DNA from: Rhizopus arrhizus
Taxonomy: Eukaryota; Mucoromycota; Mucoromycetes; Mucorales; Rhizopodaceae
Length of the DNA: 64,000 nucleotides
Direction of reading: 5' to 3'
NCBI GenBank assembly: GCA_024220505.1
Contig: JAKZZE010000010.1
Location: forward strand, 1,178,001-1,242,000
Positions 56,415 through 64,000 of this stretch are shown here, in pieces; the stretch's first letter is position 1, and each line of letters starts with the position of its first letter. Both the position numbers and the translations under genes were made by a program. The notes under the pieces were generated by a model, which was not told the origin of the DNA, made no database searches, and was given only the letters and a program-made list of their open reading frames with translations.

Positions 56415-56861
56415 ATGACTCAGACAGAAGTCCGTGTAGGCGTTGCTTGTTTTGTTTTTTACAATGACTCTGAAGGTTCATCCTATGTACTCCTTGGTCA
56501 GCGTAAAGGATCGCATGGCTCTGGTACTTGGCAATTGCCTGGTGGACATCTTGAAATGTTTGAATCGTTTGAGATCTGCGCAAAACGTGAAGTATTTGAA
56601 GAAAGTAACATTGATCTTCGTAATGAAATTCGCTTTTTAACAGCAACAAACAATATCATGGGTGAGAAACACTATGTGACTATTTTTATGTGCTCAGAAA
56701 TATCATCCAAAGAAGCAGAAAATGTACGCGTGATGGAGCCTCATAAGTTAGAGGGAGAATGGAAGTGGGTCACACTTGAAGAACTCAAGCAAAGCTATAA
56801 GCCAAAGTTTTCTCCATTACAATCATTCATAGATAATCATGACTTAAGCTTTTTGAAATAA
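56415..56861 (+). CDS. Nudix hydrolase, NUDT15/MutT-like
   Basis: Hydrolyses nucleoside diphosphates linked to other groups; human NUDT15 acts on modified and thiopurine nucleotides. Single exon, 148 aa (human NUDT15 164). The Nudix box spans residues 44-66, G-x5-E-x7-RE-x2-EE: GHLEMFESFEICAKREVFEE. Flanking family blocks are VLLGQRKGSHGSGTWQLPGG before it and KHYVTIFMCSEI and EPHKLEGEWKWVTLEEL after it. These make a NUDT15-type assignment better than plain MutT. With OGG1 in the same window it could join nucleotide-pool sanitation, but no genetic link is implied. Confidence 0.93.
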   Translation: MTQTEVRVGVACFVFYNDSEGSSYVLLGQRKGSHGSGTWQLPGGHLEMFESFEICAKREVFEESNIDLRNEIRFLTATNNIMGEKHYVTIFMCSEISSKEAENVRVMEPHKLEGEWKWVTLEELKQSYKPKFSPLQSFIDNHDLSFLK

Positions 56862-57248
56862 ATAACAAAGTATGATTGAAAGCAGCGCCACGAAGGAAAA
56901 AGAAAAGACAATATTGCTTTATGTAGTATATTTTATCATTTTATTGACGATGAAAAAAGGGTTTGTATTTTTAATAACAAACTGACTATCTGCATCGATC
57001 AGTTATGCTTGGTTTTTATTATAACATGTATTGCCTATCAAACATAAATTGCCTAAAACTAATAGGTTTTTATTTTATGTTCAATTTATTTATTTTATAA
57101 TCTTTAGTAGAAGCATTTTACTCAAATTTAGCTCAATGTTCGTGTCCCACTGACTAAGACTTTTTAAAGATAAAATAAATTTATATTTATTTACTTTTGC
57201 ATTTGTAGATGGAAAAAATTGCATGTTTGATATCGATTTTCTCAACAA
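56862..57248. other. Intergenic
   Basis: Between convergent gene ends; nothing recognised. Confidence 0.5.
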
Positions 57249-58312
57249 TTAAGCGTGAGAAGGCTTCTTGATATGAGTAGTCTTTTTAGCATGGGATGCT
57301 TTCTTAGCGTGGGCAGCCTTCTTGTGGTGAGCAGATTTCTTGTGATGGGTAGCCTTCTTATGATGAGCAGCCTTCTTTTTGTGCTCGGCAGGTTTCTTGG
57401 CAGAGCGCTTCTCATCATTGTGGCTAGACTTGGCAGCATGTTCATCCTTCTTATGGGTGGCTTTCTTATGGGCAGCTTTCTTATGGGTGGCTTTCTTATG
57501 GGCAGCTTTCTTATGGGTGGCTTTCTTATGGATAGCTTTCTTGTGATGAGCAGCCTTCTTTTTGTGCTCGGCAGGTTTCTTGGCAGAGCGCTTCTCATCA
57601 TTATGACTAGACTTAATAGCATGTGTAGCTTTCTTGTCAGTGGACTTTTTCTTGTGAGTGACTTCCTTAGTATGGGATGCTTTCTTAGCGTGGGCAGCCT
57701 TCTTGTGGTGAGCAGACTTCTTGTGATGAGCAGCCTTCTTTTTATGCTCAACAGCCTTTTTGGCAGAGCGTTTTTCATCATTGTGGCTAGACTTGGCAGC
57801 ATGTTCATCCTTCTTATGGGCAGCTTTCTTGTGGGTAGCTTTCTTGTGGGTAGCTTTCTTGTGGGTAGCTTTCTTGTGGGTAGCTTTCTTGTGGGTAGCT
57901 TTCTTGTGATGAGCAGATTGTTTGGCATGAACAGCTCTCTTTGCAAAAGAGTCTGAGTACTAAATAAAAAATGATTGAGTGAGCAACCTATACAACGGAC
58001 CTAAACTCGACATCTTACATCTACACAAACAAGGTTGCCTGCCTTGATTTCATCACAGCTGAAGTTATCTTCAAATTTAAGAGTCCATTTAGTAAGGTCT
58101 TCTGTGGAAATATCTTGGTTGGAAGCAATAGACTGGCAAGTGTCTCCATCTACAGCTATTAACTCATATTTAATATTATTTTTTTTTTCAAAATTTATAG
58201 ATTTGCGCTTTTTACCTGTATAAGTTTGACGGCAGGGGAAAGGGAAGTGATCAAAGGCCTGAGCGACGCTAATGAGTGTAAGAGCGGTGGAAGCAACAGT
58301 GAAGAGTCTCAT
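57249..58312 (-). CDS. Secreted LysM protein with long Lys/His-rich repeat tail
   Basis: Exons 58312-58216, 58155-58019 and 57959-57249 give 314 aa. Signal peptide MRLFTVASTALTLISVAQA, then one LysM domain, the chitin/peptidoglycan-binding fold, rebuilt by splicing (CRQTYTAVDGDTCQSIAS, SCDEIKAGNLVCVD). The remaining 237 residues, from YSDSFAKRAVHAK, are a low-complexity chain of KKATH/KKAAH pentads interleaved with three copies of a longer unit containing DEHAAKSSHNDEKRSAKK. The true frame was fixed by the exon-2 junction, since other frames on both strands are also open through the repeat. Strongly positive; it may bind acidic wall polymer or nucleic acid. Fungal LysM proteins can mask chitin from hosts, but that role is not shown here. 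Confidence 0.85.
57270..57940. repeat. Coding tandem repeat (15-bp units inside a larger module)
   Basis: On the minus strand, units of the form (cacaagaaagctacc)n occur in three clusters, separated by a longer repeated segment starting gatgaacatgctgccaag. The modules lie at about 57357-57475, 57546-57625 and 57732-57820. Confidence 0.85.
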
Positions 58313-60889
58313 AGTAAGAAGCTGTTGTATAAAAAACCAGTTGTAAAGGAAAAGAGCATGGATTTTCCGGGTCTTTATATAGGAGCAGGATTGGATTTTC
58401 TTTAAAATCAAAAAATTAAATTATCGCCATTTGTCGCTGTGGCAAAATCAAATAAATTCTGTGCCCACCCAATGAGATATTTTTGTATCGTGTAACTATA
58501 ATTACTATCTTGCGAATGTGCTTTTTCTTAAACATAGAGAGTCCCTATTAGCCGCGCAATTCTATTGGTTGATTGACACTTAAGAAATTGCCAAGATTGT
58601 AGACAGATCTTATGTTAATTAAGAATACAATGTATGTATTACCAAGTTGTCTAATATAACTAAGCCTATTTAAGAAAAATTTTACTATAATTGTAGTTTA
58701 TTTTCTTCCACGCTAAGAACCTATGAAAAATTATAAAAAGAACATGCTAACCGTGCTCAATTTTACGCAATTCCTTTTTTACGAGCGAGTTATATAGCTT
58801 TTTAAATACAATTTGTGCAGTATCAAGCATTTTCTATTTTTCAACTTCTTTTTATAGATAATACGTATGTTGATCATTAATATATATGCTGTTTTCAAAG
58901 AGTTTTCATAATCCCGAAGAATGATGTAGCCTCAGATATCATCTTGTAAAATATCTTGCTAGTTGCTAAATTTTGAACCTACGCTTCCATCGATCGTTTT
59001 TAAAAGGATTAAATATGTAATCTTCCTTTTCAAATAGTAATCCAGTGTTTAATATAAAGATTCTACTTGATAATAAATGCTAAAAAAGCATTGACTTTAA
59101 CATTTGTAGGGCCGCAGTGTTTATGCTTTATTTCTTAGTTGACATTTTGAATGATTTACACATTATCAAAATATAATGAAACCAAAATAGATGACTTAGT
59201 AGCGAATAGGGCTTTACTATCGAGTCCGTAACTATATATTCGGCGTTATATGCCTAAATGGCTTTGTTGTTTTGTTTTAGGCAAATAATAAACTATTTAA
59301 TTAAATTATTGAAATATTTGAAGTTAAAAATATAAGCCATATTGTACAGAAATAAAAACACAATCAAACTGTTCAGTTGTATTTGAATACTACCATAAGC
59401 ATGCTTTGGGCAAATACAGTAACCAAGATTATGTTTAGATATAAAGTAAAATTACGGCAAACATTTTTCTCTTAATATTGTTAATCTAGTTAAAAGCTCA
59501 ATGTACAAGTAAACTTTCTGGCTCTTATTATGATTCTTTCACATCAGAAATCAAATTAATTTTATCAAATATGCTGCTAATGAAGCAGCAAATAACAAGG
59601 CAAGTACAGGAGCATTTTTTGTAGCTTTCGATATGAATCGCTTTCTATTCTATTTATGTCCACATATTTACAACCGCCGTGTAACTAATACAATTTTTAT
59701 AAGGAGAGGCTGGTAAAGTGAGTAATACAAAATATGGTAACCCAAAAATTTGCAATTATTTCGTTCAGATGCTCCGTTTAATCTTGATACAGTTGATGCC
59801 TGCCTCGTTTATGGATTGCATCGAAGATAAGGCAAACACGCACATGTAAAATATATTGGACTTGATTTCGGTGAAAAGTATAGAAACTATTTCCGCGAAT
59901 TAAATAAGTTTATGGTTACTAATTTTGGTTTTTATAGTATAGAGTAAGATATGAATTGCCTTATCAACTACTTTAAAAAGGAAGCAAGGAAAAAAGGCAT
60001 CAACATATTTATACTAAAAGACACTGAAATTTTTTTTTAAAAAAAAAAAAAAAAGAAAAAAAAAAAAGTAGATCTAGCTGACTATTGATACTAAATTATT
60101 GGATTAGAAATAGCAGCATTAAAAAGAATAATTAATGCTGTACGACACAACTGTCATATACTGACTATTCAACTCCTTTATGAATTGTGGCGCAGCCGCA
60201 TGATGATTTACAGAGTATGTCTTTACATATTACAGACACTTTTTTTTGTAATTCCATTAGTTACTTATTGACGCAAACCATAAGGTAAAAAGGATGGTTG
60301 CACAAAACATTTTTACATTGGAAGACTTCCCCTTTTCTATTAGAGCTCTACTGCTCAAATAAAGCATTTGACATGAAGATTACAAAAAAGTGGTTTATGC
60401 ATTTTTATATTTGCTGATCTAGTTACTTCGAAACATAAATAATGAGCTAATCTTGATTTTTGATCAGCTTTTATGAAAATTAGAAGGGTAAAAATAAAAT
60501 AGAGTAAGCTGTAATTCATTAATTAGCAGAAAAGTTTTCTTGATTTTGTAAAAAGAAAAGAAAAAATAAAGTAAAAAATAAAAGATACTTCGTACAAATC
60601 ATGTTTCACAACGACTCATGATAAAGTTTGACCAAATCAATTTATGTTCTTTCTTTTGTATGTAAAAAGACAGTCGAATCAATTGTTTATCTTCTTTCTT
60701 GGTTTAGAAAGGATAAAAACTGTTAAATAATGCGATACTGCAAAATTTTTTTTGCACCAAATTTAACACGTACACTATCTTGTCGATAGTCAATGATTGC
60801 AACCTGTGAAAAAGCATAGATCGCTCTATCCATACGAGTATTTCTACTACACATTATTATCAAAACAAAAATGAAGTTTCAAAACCAAA
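58313..60889. other. Long gene-poor region
   Basis: About 2.6 kb with no intact gene. A broken coding-like tract near 59770-59940 (reading PFNLDTVDACLVYGLH, then YIGLDFGEKYRNYF) could not be assigned. A-rich runs occur near 60030-60068. Confidence 0.4.
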
Positions 60890-62190
60890 CTGATGATGAA
60901 TCACCTTTTTACGGCAGGAAACTTGCTTATGATGAATGTAATTAACGTCGTTGATGTTAAAGTTGTTAACCTTACTATTTTGTTTCTTATCAAAAGGAAA
61001 GGAGAAGAATACAAGAATTTTTTTCAAGAGGACAGAACTGAAGATAAAAATTCAAAAAAAAAAAACTCTTTAATGGTTGTTGGAAAATGGAGGGCACTTA
61101 AACTTCTCGGCACGGTACAGCGTAGGATAAAGAAAACAATTTCATTGATTCGTCGTGGAACAGTGTCGAAAAGAGAAAGAAAAAAGTTCGTAGTCGTGTA
61201 CACCAGAAGCAGCTATGGTAAAACGGATTTTGGAGACAAAAACGATCAAAGCACAGATCAATCATTTTCACGTTATCATAGTATCGCAGTTTTACCAATA
61301 CGTACTTCATGTAGTCGATAATGGATAGCTCTAACATGACGGCGACACTTCAAAAGTTTCGCTGAATTTCTTTCAAAGATGCACAAGTGTGAAAGCATTT
61401 GTCTGGTTGCCATGCTCTGTAAATTGTTATTTTCTTCACTGCTAGCCAATATTCAATTAGAGCAATTTTAACCGTTTTAAGTTATCTACTAGACAATTAT
61501 CATATATCTTCCTGCTTACCATTCGCAATGGTATGTCATACCCAAGGTGTCTCCTGTGCAAAAGCTTGTCATTACGAAGATCTTAGATTCAAAGAAGCGC
61601 TTGAAATTGATAGAGGATGACGTGATGACTGCATGTCGCAAGATGCACTAATTTTATGCAATGATAACGTAAGTAAATATGAGGCATAAGAGGCAATTGG
61701 CGTCATTAAAAGCAGTAATGGGCACTGGTAAGCTAAGATTGGAGCAAAGCTTGGCCCTGTACTTGCAGCTGTTCTTCAACAGTAAATATACGAGCAAACA
61801 GATGGAAGGTGAAACAATTTGTCCATTTATTTTAAATCGTGTCACTGCGCAATTGAAAGGCGATAATTATGAATGGTGAATATAAACGGATGAACTCTCT
61901 ATTAATTAATTTATCTGTTACTGATTTGATCTTAAGGATGATATATCATTTGGTTCCTTTCTGATCACTCATATAATCAAATGATAATCCCAGATTTTGT
62001 TGTATATGCTGATTCGTTTTCAACGGTCAACCATGAATTACAATTTGTCGAAGTTAAACGGAAGGGAAACTGTAAAATCGACAGTTTCGAAAGCGGCCTG
62101 GTGAGGCTGGGAAAGGAGATGCAAATTACTATGAATATGTTGGTGTTAACAAAAAACGAAGTGCCTACATGTGGTTGCTTTTTTGGTTGA
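60890..62190 (+). pseudogene. Decayed gene with PD-(D/E)XK-like nuclease motif
   Basis: Coding-like blocks in several frames: DDESPFYGRKLAYDECN near 60890, then KRKFVVVYTRS-like basic sequence near 61160, VMGTGKLRLEQSLALYLQ near 61720, and a clean final block from 61981, MIIPDFVVYADSFS, LQFVEVKRKGNCK, ESGLVRLGKEMQITMNMLV, ending at 62190. PDF followed about 20 residues later by VEVK is the core of a PD-(D/E)XK nuclease fold. I recall this final block from a repeated Mucoralean family of unknown function. No start or intact reading frame remains. Confidence 0.45.
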
Positions 62191-62639
62191 AAGTAAATTT
62201 ATTTAGCATCACTGTCATACTGTCACTGAAACATGTAGAGTAGGGTACGATGAGGTAGCCTACAAAATGGATCTTCAGTACAGCGGCTAATACCGTATGG
62301 TCGAAGTAAGCAAGTTCTATTTCGCTAGGGTCGATATTAACGGCATATTACTCCTGCTAGCTATATTGGATAAATTCATCAGCTGTAGATAATTAACTAT
62401 TGGTCTAATAGTCGTGTACTATCGATTTTTACCGTGTTTTAAAGGCAACATCAGAGAAGACGATACAAAACTTGTATAAGTGCATTGAGGAAAGAGAGAA
62501 CTCTATGGATCTGATACCTTATGTCAGAGTTTCCTGTGGAAGCTCTCTTACTACAAAAATTTAAAAAATAAAATGACACACCCCTACAAAAAGTCAGGAT
62601 CCAACAGAATAGAAATAATACTATAGAAAATGAGTCACA
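62191..62639. other. Intergenic
   Basis: No gene recognised between two decayed elements. Confidence 0.5.
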
Positions 62640-63670
62640 TGAGTAAAATGCATTTTTGTCTTTTTCTTTTTCTTTAACTTTTTTCCATTAGAGTGAATTC
62701 AACCAATATTAATACTTGCAGAAATCTTTTAGAGGAATACAGAGCTTCTATCATTATTTTCCAATGGGCCAACCATACATTTCAAGAGATTGCTGATACT
62801 TTGAGCCTTACCAAATCGACGGTTGGTACGGTCATCCGAAAGGCCAAGAAAGACATCACTGATCCAAAAGCATTCAGGATGGCCAAAGGTGCTTACTAAC
62901 AGGGACTTAATGCACATGAAGATCCTTCTACATCGACGATCGATATTTCCAGTTGCAATGCATTGGGATTTATTTTGTGGCTCTGTGGAGAAAATTACTT
63001 TTGGAATCATAGAGAAGCAGTGCACTAGGTAGGCTTTCTCTCTTATCAGACACTAAGGAAATCTCTTCTTAAAGCCTAATATGCTCTCATAAGATGCGTA
63101 AAAATCAATTAAGACATAATTTGGACCGTGAACAATTGAAACAAGGTAGTTTAGTCAGATGGGTCTCACTTCTGCCATTTTGGCAATGATGAATTTAGAA
63201 GAGTCCCTCGAATAAAGGGAGAAAGGCTGCTTCTGCAACATATAATCCCCATATCCAGGTAGATTTTCCATGTGCAAGCTACTTGATGCATTGTATATCT
63301 GTGTATGCTGCTTATGCTTTCTGTCGAATGGCTTTGTGGAGTGATTGCTATAATAAACAGATAGAAGAAATAGTGGACCACTTGTGCTTTATATCAGTAG
63401 CATTTAAATGTGCTTATGATATCACGCTACTTACGCACCCACTTATCGCACTACCTCTAATTCTCTGAGGGTTTAACCAGTGATTGAAGGGCGTTGAGGA
63501 TCTCGAATAATATCAGTTTAGTGGATGGTAAAAGACTTTGGAGCGTCGCAGTTCAAATGAACTGTTTCAAAGGACAATAAACGAAAAAATGTTCAGCTAT
63601 TTCGACTTCTTGATGATATAGGCGGCAGAAAGGAGGCTTGACTTGCACAATTTGTTAGACGTAGTTCATT
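62640..63670 (+). pseudogene. Degenerate Tc1-type transposase gene
   Basis: Helix-turn-helix start is readable (RASIIIFQWANHTFQEIADT, then LSLTKSTVGTVIRKAKKD, 62730-62855). A frame change follows to SLIQKHSGWPKVLTNRDLMH near 62860-62920, then VGFLSYQTLRKSLLKPN near 63028. The first DDE block is worn but visible as VxSDGSHFCHFGNDEFRR near 63150-63200. A last worn block reads RALRISNNISLVDGKRLW near 63490. Stops and frame changes are frequent, so it is an old copy. No clear inverted ends were found, and it differs from the element at 13-16 kb. Confidence 0.65.
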
Positions 63671-63770
63671 TATTTAAATAAAAGTCCACAATACTCCAAA
63701 TAAAAAGTTTAATTTTAAATGCTATTTATAAGGCCAAAATGAGAATTTGATGCTTGTTACATCTGTTTCC

Positions 63771-64000
63771 TAGACTAGATCAATTATAATAAAGCGTAAC
63801 AAGAAATAAAAAACCCCTTTGGGATCAAGGGTAAAAAAGGAAAGGGAAGGAATCACAACTATGTCAATACTTGATGATTGGGAAAAAGCTCAAGGAAGGC
63901 TTGAGTACCGAAGTACTCTTAATCAATAAAAAAATTGTACGATGGTATGATGGATAGGTGGCCTGATATGATGAATGGCCCGAATAAGTTGTTTAGGGAA
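63771..64000 (-). mobile_element. LINE-D: 3' end of a LINE running out of the window
   Basis: On the minus strand the last 230 bases show the layout of the other LINE 3' ends: a C/T-rich tract, TTTTTTACCCTT, a short loop, AAAGGGGT and a T-run (hairpin 63814-63831), then A/T-rich sequence. The rest of the element would lie beyond 64000. No reverse transcriptase is visible in this window for this copy. Confidence 0.5.

Noticed and set aside
57242..57956. Long open frames of about 234 codons on both strands (RKLPT-type repeats on minus, GSFLM-type on plus)
   Set aside because: They are shadows of the LysM-protein repeat; only the frame joined to the LysM exons by a good splice junction gives a secreted LysM protein with a KKATH tail.

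Overview
This window is nuclear DNA from a filamentous fungus, most likely an early-diverging one of the Mucoromycota (Mucorales-like). The reasons are strong A+T richness, small genes with many short introns (mostly 45-70 bp, GTAAGT-like donors and TTTAG/ATAG acceptors), a fungal Zn2Cys6 regulator, a secreted LysM protein, secreted barwin-like proteins, and relics of LINE and IS630/Tc1-type elements that I associate with Mucorales. The assignment is an inference from gene content and was not tested against any database. I see no rRNA, tRNA, CRISPR array or bacterial-style operon.

Layout. 2.3-9.4 kb: a small hypothetical gene (+), then OGG1 8-oxoguanine glycosylase, hexokinase, a DIC1-like mitochondrial dicarboxylate carrier, an IS630-type transposase fragment and the electron-transfer flavoprotein alpha subunit (all -). 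11.1-12.4 kb: TRM7 tRNA 2'-O-methyltransferase (+). 12.4-18.05 kb: a nested transposon block, in which a Tc1/mariner-like element with about 57-bp inverted ends carries one LINE insertion in each inverted end. 19.1-21.3 kb: a cytochrome P450. 24.3-26.3 kb: an Rck2/Srk1-type kinase (-). 28.2-36.4 kb is gene-dense: fructosamine-kinase-like protein, MEX67-like mRNA export factor, complex I NDUFA8-type subunit, proteasome ATPase RPT4 and a Zn2Cys6 regulator. 38.3-42.7 kb: a secreted barwin/DPBB protein and a DOA10/MARCH6-type ubiquitin ligase. 44.5-46.8 kb: RNase H2 subunit C and eIF2-gamma. 47.5-49.7 kb: a decayed Fanzor/TnpB-like gene. 50.3-58.3 kb: ribosomal protein S29, ketopantoate reductase, an RCC1-repeat protein, a second DPBB protein, a NUDT15-like Nudix hydrolase and a secreted LysM protein with a long Lys/His-rich repeat tail. 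58.3-64 kb is mostly decayed: a relic with a PD-(D/E)XK-like motif, a degenerate Tc1-type transposase and the 3' end of another LINE.

The housekeeping genes are independent units and form no pathway cluster. Exon models were built by hand; each joined model listed as a multi-exon CDS keeps frame across all junctions and restores family motifs across the splice sites.

The most interesting signal is at 12.4-18.05 kb. Two LINE copies, in opposite orientation and with different 5' truncations and different target-site duplications, both entered at the same nucleotide of the two inverted ends of one DNA transposon. This suggests a LINE family that targets a Tc1/mariner inverted repeat. Other points of interest are a hairpin shared by four LINE 3' ends, very small exons and introns, a GC-AG intron after a 10-nt first exon, a MEX67 homologue without the UBA tail, and a dispersed family of PD-(D/E)XK-like relics.
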